Shown here one piece after another: positions 1-10,806 of a stretch of 64,000 bases of DNA. The notes beneath the pieces are model-generated. The model searched no databases. It was not told where the DNA came from and saw only the letters and a program-made list of their open reading frames with translations. The first letter of the stretch is position 1; each line of letters begins with the position of its first letter. Origin of the DNA: Ampelocalamus luodianensis (lineage: Eukaryota > Streptophyta > Magnoliopsida > Poales > Poaceae). Location: contig JAYEVH010000172.1 in assembly GCA_036346255.1 (NCBI GenBank), positions 62,001 through 126,000 of the forward strand, in the 5' to 3' direction. The position numbers were made by a program, and so were the translations under genes.

Positions 1-823
1 TGGCGGAGTAGCGAAGTCTTATATATTAATAAGAGTCCCCAAATCCAGCGTGACCTCGGGCTCCTTCTCCCGCACCGGCCCTCGTCCCTCCCATTCGCCC
101 CCGCCGCGCGAGTGCTCCCTCCACGGGCCTCCTCCTCCGCCGCTCGTCCTCCCACGCGCCGGCCGTCGTCTCCCCACTGGGATTGCCGCCCCATCCAGCG
201 GCCCTCCTCCTGCGGTGCCGCTGTCCTCCCCCATGGCTTCTCCTAGATCGAGGTATACATGTGTGCTTGGATACGATTTGTGATTGAATGTGTGCTTGAA
301 TATAGTTTTGTGATTGAATGGGCGGGAACAATGTGGCTTGATGATTTGTGGTGAAGCCCAAAGCGATGCTGGCGTGAGGAAGGAGGGCGAGGATGAAGAT
401 AAGGATGTGCCTTTCGGCGAGCTCGCAACGAGGACAAGATCATGGCCTTCTTGAAGGCTCATGAGCGAGTGGAGCGAGAGGTGGACAAGGTGCCGGAGGC
501 GAGAAGCGAGCGACCAAGGGAATACATTTAGTATTTTTTGCGATGAAAAATATCACGAGCGAGAACCGCTCGTGATAGTAATATCCTGGCGGTTCGTGTT
601 CGAACCGTGCAGCGAAATATCTATCGCAGAGCGGTTGGAAGTAAACCGTCGTGATAACTACTATCACGAGCGGTTCTACTTTCGAACCGTCGTGATATTC
701 ATATCACTGACGGTTTTGAGCGAAATGCGCGATATGTCTGTTATCACGACGAACTTTTTGAGCGGTTGGAAAACCGTCTATGATGACGGTTTGAACCGCT
801 GCGATGACGTTTTCGTAGTAGTG
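1..823. mobile_element. CACTA element, one end (truncated by window)
   Basis: The segment ends at 823 in the inverted CACTA terminus GTAGTAGTG (read inward from the right: CACTACTACGAAAACG). From about 536 to 823 it carries repeated, mutually inverted copies of a motif like CACGAGCGGTT, the usual subterminal repeat arrangement of En/Spm-type elements. The bases 1-535 are GC-rich and gene-like (proline/arginine-rich in translation) but match no domain I recognise. They could be the element's interior or captured host sequence. The other terminus lies outside the window, so the target duplication (bases 824-826 on this side) cannot be confirmed. Confidence 0.7.
536..823. repeat. CACTA subterminal palindromic repeats
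   Basis: Short inverted copies of a TATCACGAGCGGTT-like unit recur about every 40-60 bases and end in the terminal GTAGTAGTG. In En/Spm elements such arrays are where the element's DNA-binding protein sits; that role is inferred here from family knowledge. Confidence 0.65.
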
Positions 824-2161
824 AGAATTTGAATTTAAAAGAATTAAAACTAATTATGACAGGTGGGCCCCTCGTGTCAGTGACTCGGCTCACGGTAGAC
901 TGGGTCTACCGAGCCGAGTGGACCGGTGTGGTGGATCACCCGCGTGGCGCGCGCGTGGCGGTATTGGCGCCACTGCGTGCGCCACGCCGCGAGAGGAGGT
1001 GAGTGGCGCCTAAGTGGCACCTCGGTGGCGCCATGTGGCGGCGCCACATCGGCGAGAGCGGCGTCGCGCGAGGCCGATGGTCGCCGGCGCTACTGATCTT
1101 GCGACGGCGGTGAGTCACGAAGAAAGAGGGTGCGGCGATCGTGATGCTTACCACCGTGACCGAAATGGTGAGGCAATGGCGCGGCGCGAGGCGGCGGCGG
1201 CGTGGTTCGGCTTGAGCGGTGGAGCGGCGCTCGGCGATCGCCGTCGGCGAGCTTGGCGCACCGGCCAGCGGTGGCGAGGCGATGCCGATGGTGGCGGCGT
1301 CGAGGAAGAGCGTTAGCGGCAGCGGCGCAATCGGCGGCGAGCTTCTTGAGCGGCGGCCTTGGGCGGCGAGTCGTGGCGCTAAGTGAGAGAGGAGAGTGCG
1401 TGGGGGGATGGATTGAGGAGGATGAGGCCTACCCGGTGCTCCCTTTTATAGGGCAAGGGGGTGGCCGGGTGGTGGAGAACGTGCACGCGGGCTCGGCGGC
1501 GGCGGTTGGGGCGCGCGGGCGAATCGGGGGAAACCGGCGGGAGGAAAGGGGAAGAGGGTGGAGTCGTGGGCGGTTGAGCACACCGGTTCGTGTGCGCACG
1601 TGCACGGGGGAGACGGAGGTAGGGAGCGGCGGTTCGACGCGCGCGAGAAGGGCGGAGGAGCGGCGGCGCGAGGAAGAATGGCGCGGGGACGATGAGCACG
1701 GCCCGTTGGATTTTGATCCAACGGCCGGAAATGTGCGGGGTGTGCGTGGGTGGTTGGCAGCCGTCCGATTTAAATCGGACGGTGGGAGAGAGAGAGAGAG
1801 AGAGAAGGCACGGGGTGGTTTGGGCCGCGTACGCGGGGCGATTTGGGCCGAAGGTTTGGGTTTCGGCCCAAACTGAATTTTAATTTTTCTTTTGATTTTC
1901 TTAATTGTTTTAATCCTGGTAATTCATATGAGTTTTAGAAAATAGCAAAATACTTCCAAAAACTATGGAAAAATTCACATAAATTCTCATACTTATTTTG
2001 GACTTAATAAAATTATTTCCCACTTTATGTTGGCTTTTAATTTTGCAATTGAATTTGTTTTGACTTTAAAATGTTTATAAAAAGCTTTTTAAATTTCAGA
2101 AAATTCACAAAAGATTCACAAATTTTAATTTTTACTGAAATTTGAAAATTGGGCTGTTACA
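824..2161 (-). mobile_element. Ty3/gypsy-type LTR, partial, minus strand
   Basis: Read on the minus strand the segment starts at 2161 with TGTAACAGCCC, a start typical of grass gypsy LTRs. It is AT-rich for about 300 bases and then GC-rich, as in the other gypsy LTRs of this window. It contains a GA microsatellite (1786-1805), a perfect 22-base palindrome (1761-1782) and a nearby hairpin around 1703-1722. The left part is cut by the CACTA terminus at 823, so the LTR end and its target duplication are not visible. Long open frames through 1202-1876 look like GC-driven chance frames. Confidence 0.6.
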
Positions 2162-2369
2162 TGCTACATTCTTTGAAGATATTTTTTCGATGAAAGATAT
2201 GCCTAGTTCATCGAGTCATTCCAATGGAATATTTTGAGCAAACCCCTAAGCAAATTTTTGAGGAAAAAAACAATGAAACTCTAAGGAAGAGTAAAATACA
2301 AAGGACTGCAGTACTCTTACAAGTGCATGACGCCATCCGTACATGTGTTATGTCCATTCTGTCCGTGTA

Positions 2370-2547
2370 TCTCTACTATTAAAAACAGAGTTGGTAGTCG
2401 TCCGTCCTTCCTATCCTTTTTGACACCCGTTGGATCGACAAGTGAGGCATCCGCAGTCCAGATCGTGCCGCTAAGTACGATTGACGACGCTACATGATAG
2501 GATTATGATTTTTTTTAACCCATAGCAAAGCATGTGCATTGAACTAG
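2370..2547 (+). mobile_element. Short non-autonomous Helitron
   Basis: The segment begins TCTCTACTATTAAAA after an A and ends CTAG followed by T. This matches the plant Helitron rule of a TC start, a CTRR end and insertion between A and T. Just before the 3' end is the GCAAAGCATGTGC motif, similar to the short hairpin seen in many grass Helitrons. At 178 bases it has no coding capacity. Confidence 0.7.
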
Positions 2548-2610
2548 TATTCCAAAACAAAGGGTTCATTGATTTGCACTAACCCTAGCCTTGCTTCAGT
2601 ACACCCCTTC

Positions 2611-2822
2611 TAGAAAAGTTTACGAATCTTAAATCAACGTGGTTAATATTCGGCGGGGCCAAATCTGTATCAGCATAAAAAAATCAAATTGAAGATTAGA
2701 CATAGATATATATTTGAATATTAAGTGGGCGCAAATCTTTGATTTGATTTATTTACGTTAATACTGATTTGACCTCACCTAATATTAACTATTTTATTTT
2801 AAGATTCGTAAACTTTTACCGA
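2611..2822. mobile_element. Foldback MITE
   Basis: The two ends are long imperfect inverted repeats. AAAGTTTACGAATCTTAA at the left recurs inverted at the right (about 2798-2820). The similarity continues inward about 80 bases per arm, so nearly the whole element can fold on itself. No clear target duplication was found, and the superfamily is undetermined. Confidence 0.6.
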
Positions 2823-3789
2823 AGCGTGCTTCAACGGTCATCACTCCACTTTAACAACAGTTTACAAATCTTAATCCTTAAAGCAAAAGTGCTTATCAAT
2901 TTAATAAGTGCATACAATTTTTTTGCCTTTGGCTTTGCTAGCCTCATCCCGATCAGAATCCTTAATTCATTATTATCTCAAAGATGAAATCAGCGCCATG
3001 GCCCAATCATCGCAAAAAAGAAAACGCAGTGATGTCGCGCGCGCTTCCATGAGCAAAATCGATGCTCGGTGCTTCCCCCGTACAAGGCTGTGATGGGCCT
3101 GCATCCAAAATCAGGGATAATCAAGTCGTTAGAATTAGTATAGATTTGCTCCTTAGTATTGATAACCGCTTTTGCTTTGAGATTTACCAACTTTTATTAA
3201 AGTGAAGTACTCAAGCATAATTTGGCCCCTACCATGTGTAGTCATTCCTATTTTTATATGATCAATCCAGATATTTTGAAGTATGCTAGTTGACAGGTTC
3301 TTTTAAACCTGAAGGTACATATATTCTGGAACGTGCTATCCTAGCAACCTACCAGATGATAAAGCATTATTCTCTCCGTCACGCAATATAAGTCCATTAT
3401 TTTGAGAAGTACCGTCAAACAATATAATTAGGTACATTCGTAATATTTTCACTCTATACTTTTACTTTAATGCTGAAAAAGTTTGATAAGTAGTTGTACA
3501 GTATATGTCATTTTATAGGGGTATATATGGTCAATGATATTAATTTTTTCTTAGATTTAGTATTGTTTAGTCTGTACGAAGTGGCGGATCACCATAGTGG
3601 CGTATGGTGCGCTGGAGATGGAGTGAGTATTAAATTCTCACATCAAACTAGGAATGACAACTTGCAGTGTTGCTTTATTTCACGTCTTTTCGGGGCCGGA
3701 AAATTGAAGTACCAATTAAAGAATCAAATTAATTGGGCTAATCTTGTGCATTGAGTCAGTGCGAAGCAACCGAGAGCAGCGAGCAGGCG
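2823..3789. other. Gene-free AT-rich stretch
   Basis: No coding signal is convincing. A short piece around 3379-3440 resembles the end of the common grass MITEs that start CTCCCTCCGTCCC, but the second end is not evident. Nothing else was recognised. Confidence 0.4.
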
Positions 3790-4024
3790 AAAAAAAATCC
3801 TATATGATTTTGTCCATAACACTATTAATATAGACTAATTTTATTGTGTGATATGTGTCTTTTTCTCAAAGCGCACAACTCTATAAATTACTGATATAAA
3901 TTTTCACGAATTGAATATTGAATACTAGCATGTCACGCTTTGATATTAGTGAAAAGACACGTATCACGTAGTGAAATTAGTCTACATTGATAAAATTATC
4001 GACCAAGTCCTATAGAATTTTTTT
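3790..4024. mobile_element. MITE with A/T-run inverted ends (copy 1)
   Basis: Ends are AAAAAAATCCTATA at the left and the inverted form TATAGAATTTTTTT at the right. The interior is related along its length to 54287-54524, sharing features such as the CAAAGCGCACA motif and a run reading TTTTCACGAATTGAATAT. Two related copies about 50 kb apart support a transposable element. I could not define a target duplication. Confidence 0.6.
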
Positions 4025-5490
4025 CCTCAAGCAGGCAAACAAGAATACAGGATAAACTAATTAGGAGTGCTTAATTTTCTTTGTTTCAATTGGTCATGTG
4101 TAGTTACATATGCATGCACTCGTAGTAGTTTCACGCACCTGCTCCTGCCGGTAAGTAACGTGTAAGCACATGTATTATACTATAGACAATTGTTATTTAT
4201 AGTATATCAATGTTATCTATAGATAGCTTCCACATTGAGTTTTCTTTTTATATGTTTTTATAAATAACTCCTTCATATACAATGTATCTTGTTTCTCGTA
4301 TTACAATCAACTATTACATAAGAGATGATCTAATTCATTATGCTTCTCTCTCTTCTCTACTTCATCAAGTGTCCACATATCAAAGCTAGCAGACATCTGA
4401 CGTCACTAGTACTTGAACCTCTGTCATTAAAAATAAGTTGCTGTGAGATACTACGTGGTCAAACTTTTAAAATTGTTGGGGGAAGGGGTCCGTACTCCGT
4501 ATGCCCCGAACCAGGAACCCGGGGGCCAAGTGCTCCATAGCCGGGATAGCCACGCGAGCACGGAGCCAAGGTGCAGTCCAGCCGGGACCGCCCCCTTCCC
4601 CTAGCCGGACCACTTTTCGCCGTGTCGGCCTGTCGACCGCGCAGACCTGGCATAGCTATAAACTAGATAGTAGAGAAAAAGAGACCCTCGGATTCCTTGC
4701 AATGCGAAGAGACGAAACCCTAAGGTCCTAGAAAATGGGGAAACAATACTGATAGGGTAAATGTGTCTTTGTTATTTTATTCTCAATAATGCTCTCCACC
4801 CACAAAGGGAATAATGGGCCACGTATAGTGTTAAATCAAGGGTATGGGAGTTTACAATGTTACTCTTAAAAAGGATCCTATGTCTACATGAGCTTTAGGA
4901 TCTTTGCACCCGCCTATGTGTAGCCTTAGTGTACGGTGGACCTTCATAGATCCTATCCACCACGTCTTTACTCCTGGTCCATACGAGGTAGACCCGAAGC
5001 GAAGGCTTTCTGGACCACTTCACTCCGCACGAGGTATCCCAGAGCGAAGGCTTTCTGGACCCTCTTATTGCAGGTGTGTTCTACCGTTCATCTAGAGCGA
5101 GCATGCTGGCCTTTCATGTACCCTTCGCTCTGTATGAAGGGGGTGCATGGTACCTTCGATCAGGTCGAGGGGTGCCCTTGCTTGTACACTTTGCCAGGTT
5201 GATGGGGCCAGTGGGCCGTCCTATGACAGGAGCCTTTCGCGGTCGACGTCTTGCTTTGTCATGGATGAAACCGTGTTTTTTTTTATCTCAAAGGGTCTAA
5301 GTACACCATCTCCTTCGGCCTAGCGGAGCGCCATTGCCATTGTATCCTCTGGTTAGTGGGCGGGTAGTTGGAGTTATGGTGCTCGCTTGATTTGTGTACA
5401 TCGTGCAAGTGAGTTATTGTGATTCCTTGATTATCGCACATCATGCAAAGGTTTAATGCGCTTTCTTGGTTATCACACGTCGTGCCATTA
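4025..5490. other. Gene-free; degraded repeat pieces
   Basis: No gene was recognised. A GC-rich block at about 4480-4640 resembles the edge of an old LTR. The part 4971-5166 is closely related to 34954-35172 and carries two copies of a GAGCGAAGGCTTTCTGGACC-like unit. The remainder shows no structure I can name. Confidence 0.4.
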
Positions 5491-5794
5491 GGGCATCTCC
5501 AATAGTTAGAGACAACATTGTCTCTAACATATGTTACATCATCTTTAGAGACAACATTTCCAATAGACAGTCTCTAGTACACTCTCCAACACTTATATTT
5601 TATAATTTTTCTTTAAAACGGGCCTACATGTCAACTAGAGTAAATTAATGTATCATGTCTTGTTTCGCGTGCACGGTCGTCTCTTCAGGAAGAGACGACC
5701 TGTTCTCTCTCTTCTCCCCCTCTCTCCTCCACGTAGGATTTTGTTGACGTGGTATAGCTAAGAGACGACAATAAATGCACTATTGGAGATGCCC
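5491..5794. mobile_element. Tourist-like MITE, TTA duplication
   Basis: Terminal inverted repeats GGGCATCTCCAATAG and CTATTGGAGATGCCC are perfect. The element is flanked by TTA on both sides (5488-5490 and 5795-5797). The 304-base size, three-base duplication and end sequence fit PIF/Harbinger-derived Tourist MITEs of grasses. Confidence 0.85.
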
Positions 5795-6299
5795 TTAGTG
5801 GAAGTGGTAACGTCTCTCGGTATGTGTCGTGAGTGGGGCACGTGTCAGCGTGTCTTTGGCCTGTGCTGCATCGTGCGCTGCGCCCGGGCGATGCCCATGG
5901 CCTATAAAATGGCCCAGTGGCCCTCAGTTAGAATGATGTTGTCTTTAATATCTTACGCTCTTTTCCCTTGCTTTGCTTTGTGCAGATCCTTCCTTTGCCC
6001 CCTTATTCTTTGTGTTGCTCCGTAGAGATGCTGAAGCGTAACAAGTTCGTGACAAGGCGGGCGGCGAATTGATGTACACTAGCGAGCTTGAGCGCTAGCT
6101 AGTGATGGACCGCTTCCTTCTAGCCTCACTGTCATGCGGCCCCCTGGAGCAGCGTCAGTCCCTGAGCCGCGGGAGATTCACCGCGTTCTTCGATGCAGGC
6201 CTTCAGATTCCTTTGGTCGATCTCGTGGCGGGCGTGTTGCAGTTGTGTGGTGTTGGACTCCGGGTGTGGAATATCCAAAGATCTCGTGTGTGTATCGTA

Positions 6300-6874
6300 C
6301 TAGTTCTATAATTAGTGGTTAATACGCACATCCACAACATTGACATTCACATCCATACCTTCATACATACAAAATGAAACAACTATGGTACATAACTTAA
6401 GCGATTACAGTATTTACATCGCAAATGCTGACCGGCCAAATAAAAGCATAAGTACTAGAAGTGGAAAATGTAACAACAGAAGCAAAATACAATAAGAGTT
6501 CAAAATTCCAGCGGTATGCCCATCCAAACCCTCAGGCAACCGAAAAGAGATAGATCCTAGAAAGACCCGCCGCTGAACCCACCGGTTCCGCGTGCAAAGA
6601 ACGCGTCGTTCAGCATAGGAAATTTTGAACTCTTACTACTTTTGCTTCTGTTGTTACTTTTGCTACTTCTGATGCTTAAGCTTTTAATTGGTCGGTCGGC
6701 CCTTGTGATGTAATATTGTAATCGCTTAAGTTATATATCATATTTGCTTCCTTTTGCATGTATAAATGCGTGGATGTGATTATCAATGTTATGGATATAT
6801 GTACTAGCCACTGATCATAGGACTAGTACGGTACCCGCACAAGGGCTTCGGGTATTGAACTCCCAGGTCCGACA
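6300..6874. repeat. Two gypsy LTR 3' ends in inverted orientation
   Basis: The part 6600-6874 runs forward to an LTR-like end, CCAGGTCCGACA. The part 6300-6540 is the same sequence reversed. Both share the motif CTTAAGCTTTTAT with a GGCCGGTC-type box. Related forward copies lie at about 35925-36251 and 38745-39055. The arrangement is a head-to-head pair of LTR fragments around a short spacer. Confidence 0.55.
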
Positions 6875-7274
6875 CTGGCGTGGACTGTTGCACTGTGCTA
6901 GCGAATCAGGCTGGGCAAATTCGGCCCACCGATGCGAGGGAAATTCAAATGGAATTTGGAATTTTCATAAAAAAAAAGGTGAGACTTTGCCAAATTTCTA
7001 AACCTATCAAACAGGCTCTAAAATTTATGACAATTTTTTGTGGACGCTCCTGACATAGTATAGATTCTTGTGTAAATTTTTAAGAATTTTATCTATTTTG
7101 TGATTGTCACGAAAATTCTTCCAAGTTGTTGTTTGCATGTGAATTTACTATTTGATTTATGCAAAGGTCCAAAATCATACTAAAATTGTTTTTCTATTCA
7201 AAAACATGCTCAAAATTATTATCCCATTTATTCTCATTATACTTTCCCAAAATTGGGATTTTTTAGGATGTTTC
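6875..7274. other. Gene-free AT-rich stretch
   Basis: AT-rich sequence with no repeat, RNA gene or coding signal I can support. Confidence 0.3.
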
Positions 7275-7664
7275 AAGGAGAATAGCCAATTTGGTCTTTA
7301 AAGTTTCCCCTCACACTCACTTTCGTTCCTCAACTTTAAAAAAGGCCAAATAGGTCCTCAAACTTCTCTTTTCGGGCCAAAAAGGGATCTCAGCCCACAT
7401 GACATGCCACATGTACATACTGAATGATATCCTAATGCATTGAGGGTTGTTAGCCAATTCCTAATGTTATACTCCCTTTTTTTCAGTTGTACCGATTTGT
7501 TTCTCCTTTTTTGTTCAGATGGAGACTGAGCCCTAGCGACGGCTGTGGGTGATGAGAAGCGGCGAGGACAGGGCATTATTATCTTTGCACTCACATCCAT
7601 GAATTAGTATCCCACCTCGTGGGCTAGGAGCATTATTGTCTTTACACAATTGGCTATTCTCCCT
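7275..7664. mobile_element. MITE-like element with inverted ends
   Basis: GGAGAATAGCCAATT near 7277 is matched by the inverted AATTGGCTATTCTCC ending at about 7663. The 390-base size suits a MITE. No clean target duplication was seen and the superfamily is open. Confidence 0.5.
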
Positions 7665-7753
7665 TAAATAATTCATGGACCCACAAGTAGCTGAAATAGG
7701 GAGGAGAGAGAGAATGAGATGAGAGAAAAAGAGGAGAGAGGACGATATAATAA

Positions 7754-8027
7754 GGCTGCTCCCAACGAGCAGTATCTTAATGCAGTTTCTTAGTGCATGA
7801 GTGGTGTTAGATACTATCTTCCCAATGCATGATTTCTTATGGTGTAGTATCTTAAGCCGTTTCATTTAATTACATGTATGAATTTGTTTTTGCGTTGGAT
7901 TTGAGCGAACCTGTATCTAAATTAGATACTATAATACCCTCTCTCTTCATTAACTATGATGCCACATCATTTTTTTACTTACATGACAAGTTAAGATACT
8001 AGCTAAAGTGGAGCATTGGGAGTAGCC
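7754..8027. mobile_element. Tourist-like MITE, TAA duplication
   Basis: The left end GGCTGCTCCCAACG pairs with the right end CATTGGGAGTAGCC in inverted orientation. TAA flanks both ends (7751-7753, 8028-8030). The size of 274 bases and the three-base duplication support a Tourist-like MITE. Confidence 0.8.
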
Positions 8028-8115
8028 TAACAACCGGATGGAAAACACAAATTTAGCACCCACTAATGTGGCATCTCTTACGCTGCTCACAGTACCTCAC
8101 ATCGTGGAGCCCTAA

Positions 8116-8834
8116 GAGCATCTACAATAGTTCATATTACTTGTTACTAAGAGATGAACATATTAGTATTTAGGTGATATATATATGAAAAATAGTGAGG
8201 AAAGAAGGTGAGCTTGTTACTAGATAAAGAAACAAGCAAGTTATTGATACCAAGATACAAGAAATAACAAAATACTTGTTGGAGACTTGCTTGTTACTAA
8301 AAACTCGTTTTGTGGGTCATGAACACTTGTAGCAATTACAATCAGTTAGAAAGCTTATTTTTGTTAGATTGAGTACTCTCTATTCTCTTAGTAACAAGCT
8401 AAAAACAAAATACGTTTTGTAGGACCTAAACAACCAAATACTCTATTGGAGACTTGTTACCTAAAAATACGTTTTGTGGGTCCCACTGTCTTAAAGCAAA
8501 ATATCCACCCGATCATTTGTGCAATCCGACTTTATTATTGATATGATAAATGAGATAAAACATGTAGGCCATAAAGTTGTACTTCATTATTGATCATCAA
8601 GAATCATGCACATTTGTAGCAATTAAAGTCTTAGACACAAGCTCAAGAAACAATCCATTATAAGACTTATTTGTTTTTATTAGACTGAGTACTCTCTCCT
8701 CTTAGTAACAAACTAAGAAACAAACTATTGTAGATACTCTAAATAAACAATCCATTAGAAGGCTTTTTTATATTAGATTGAGTACTCTCTCTCTGTTCTT
8801 AGTAACCACTAAAAACAAACTATTGTAGATGCTC
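8116..8834. mobile_element. MITE family GAGCATCTACAATAG, TAA duplication
   Basis: The element begins GAGCATCTACAATAG, ends in the inverted CTATTGTAGATGCTC, and is flanked by TAA on both sides. Inside, the passage with GGGTCCCACTGTCTTAAAG, and one telling that GCCATAAAGTTGTACTTC follows, recur in the shorter relative at 39482-39939. The longer size (719 bases) and repeated internal end motifs suggest a composite of two copies. Confidence 0.75.
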
Positions 8835-9155
8835 TAATAAGCTATCTCATGATAAATCTACCCAAGTGTTTTGCTTTGATTTTGCTTTGTTGAAAGTTGG
8901 AACCAGTGGTGGCTGTAGTACTTTACCTTGAAAGCTGTGCAACGCCGGCCGTACTCTTAGTCTTAATAGGGCGGAAAATGAAAGGAACAGCGTGCTTTCG
9001 GAGCTTTATCTTCCGAAAAGACCCCATAAAAACATTGGTGCAGTGCATGCAATAGTTACGTTCTTCCGGCATAGCCTTTCCCTTAGTTAATTACTATCAC
9101 TACTAGTGATCAGTAGTCACGTGCTACAGCCTGCAATACATGTATGGTAAGCCAG

Positions 9156-9160
<5 letters not shown>
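8835..9160. other. Upstream region of the LEA-2 gene
   Basis: No transposon ends or coding signal were recognised. It probably holds upstream regulatory sequence of the gene at 9294, but no specific site can be named. Confidence 0.3.

Positions 9161-9236
<76 letters not shown>
9161..9236 (+). repeat. (TA)38 microsatellite in core promoter
   Basis: An uninterrupted TA dinucleotide tract of 76 bases ends 57 bases before the start codon of the LEA-2 gene. No separate TATA box is seen between it and the start. It may therefore act as the TATA region; that is an inference. Confidence 0.9.
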
Positions 9237-9237
<1 letters not shown>

Positions 9238-9293
9238 CTAGATCGATCTCACAACCACTTGCTAGCTACTACGTTAATTGTTCCCGCGCGCGT

Positions 9294-9887
9294 ATGGCGA
9301 TTATAGGAGTCCCTTCTCCTCCTAGCAGATGGCGCAGTAGGCACTACATCCTTGCAGCTCTGACCGGGAGCCTTGCGGCCATCGCCATCACCGCCGTCGT
9401 GTCCATCGCCCTTAGTCCCGCGCACATCTACTTCTCCCTCGCCGACTTCGCCGCGGACGGTCCCAATGCCACAGAAAGCCACAGCTACAAGCTCACCCTC
9501 ACTGCCAACAACACCAGCCAGCGCGCCCAGGTGCGGTACAGCGCCATCACCGTCGAGATATGGTACAGCACGGCGGAGTGGCACCCGGCCGAGGTCAACA
9601 CGAACGAGCCGCAGCCGCAGCCGCCGCGGAACTCGATCAACATCACCGTGCCGGTTAAGCTCTCGCAGAAAGAGGAGGCCGCGGGCGACGGGGGGTGCCA
9701 GCAGGTCGACCCGCACACAGGCAACCTGTACCTGAACAGCACAGACAAGTACCTGGTGGTGGTGAAAGCGCAGGTTAGGTTCTGGTTCGGCTGTACCCAC
9801 ACGCGGCCGTACTTCCTCACCGTGTCCTGCCCCTTGGTGGAACTCTTCGGGGGCAATGGCGCGTTCCCGGTCAGTTGTACGGGCTGA
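9294..9887 (+). CDS. LEA-2 / NDR1-HIN1-like membrane protein
   Basis: This single-exon gene encodes 197 residues. A short basic N-terminus (RWRSRH, residues 12-17) is followed by one membrane segment (about 18-40). The rest is a domain with the beta-rich pattern of LEA-2 proteins (…IYFSLADF…YKLTLTANN…), with several N-x-S/T sites (N58, N72, N73) and late cysteines. Family members sit in the plasma membrane with the C-terminal part outside; some (NDR1, HIN1/NHL) take part in defence and stress responses. The start at 9294 is preferred to an in-frame ATG at 9144, which would add only TA-repeat-coded Tyr-Ile dipeptides. High GC and an intact frame suggest a functional gene. A specific role cannot be assigned. 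A second family member faces it at 36709-37416. Confidence 0.85.
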   Translation: MAIIGVPSPPSRWRSRHYILAALTGSLAAIAITAVVSIALSPAHIYFSLADFAADGPNATESHSYKLTLTANNTSQRAQVRYSAITVEIWYSTAEWHPAEVNTNEPQPQPPRNSINITVPVKLSQKEEAAGDGGCQQVDPHTGNLYLNSTDKYLVVVKAQVRFWFGCTHTRPYFLTVSCPLVELFGGNGAFPVSCTG

Positions 9888-10479
9888 TCATCGACGTCGG
9901 CATCGTCCAAACAAATATATAAAGCATGTACGTGTTCTGTGCTGTGTTAGTGTACGTGTGTGTGTGCACTGTGGCCGGATCGAGCACCAAATCTGTGTCG
10001 CCATAGCTGTTCACGAGCGTGTTTCCCCGGCCCCTTGATTTGTTGTCGTTGTACTTTCGCTAAGAAACTAATTAACAGGCCAATGGTGTAACACTCAATC
10101 CTTAGTACGTACTATCTTGTCATTTTACATTGAGTTATACCATCGTATAACGCATATATATTGTCTCAAATTGTAGTACTTTGGTTTAACCCTTTTGGTG
10201 AAGCAACGGCAATTATTTCAAATTCTTATGTCTCTAAGACAAATATCAAATTTAAGCCGTTAAAATTAATTAGTGTCCACCAAATCAACGACTAAATGGT
10301 TTTATTTTTTCCTATGCTTCTGTGGTCTGAGAGGCACTTTTTTCTTTTAAAGAAACCTAGCATGCGAACTTCAGTCAAATAGAAAAAGAGCTTTACTTCC
10401 TGTTGCTCATGTCTATGGTTGTGTTTCCGTCTTTACATGAACGTGTGGTAGGCACTTCGGAGTACTATAGTAGTGGATG
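9888..10479. other. 3' flank of LEA-2 gene up to CACTA insertion
   Basis: Probable 3' UTR and downstream sequence. No other gene or repeat was recognised. The last three bases, ATG (10477-10479), are the left copy of the CACTA target duplication. Confidence 0.5.
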
Positions 10480-10559
10480 CACTACTACAGAACAGACCTT
10501 TGGTCGAACTGCCAAAAGGGTAATAGTCTCGGAGAAAATTGCGTCCGGGACCAAAAATA

Positions 10560-10806
10560 TCTTTAGTCCCGGTTGGTAACACCAACCGGGACTAAAAGTC
10601 CCCTGCCCAACGGCTCTGGTAGCAGGCTTTTGCAGGAGGGACTTTTAGTCCCGGTTGGTGTTACCAACCGGGACTAAATGTCAACCTTTAGTCCCGTTGG
10701 TACTACAATCCGGGACTAAATCTTTAGTCCCGGATTGTAGTACCAACCTGGACTAAAGGTTGACATTTAGTCCCGGTTGGTAACACCAACCGGGACTAAA
10801 TGTCCT
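10560..10806 (+). repeat. CACTA left subterminal repeats and hairpin
   Basis: Multiple copies of TTTAGTCCCGGTTGGT and its inverse. The part 10641-10719 and the part 10722-10800 are near-perfect reverse complements, so about 78 bases per arm can pair. Such arrays bind the element-encoded protein in characterised CACTA elements. Confidence 0.85.

Noticed and set aside
1202..1876. 224-residue GC-rich frame
   Set aside because: It lies in an LTR-like region, is rich in Gly/Arg/Glu from GC composition and GA repeats, and has no domain.
9144..9293. Upstream in-frame start for the first LEA-2 protein
   Set aside because: It would add about 50 residues made mostly of Tyr-Ile from the TA microsatellite, with no family support. 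The ATG at 9294 gives a normal N-terminus.
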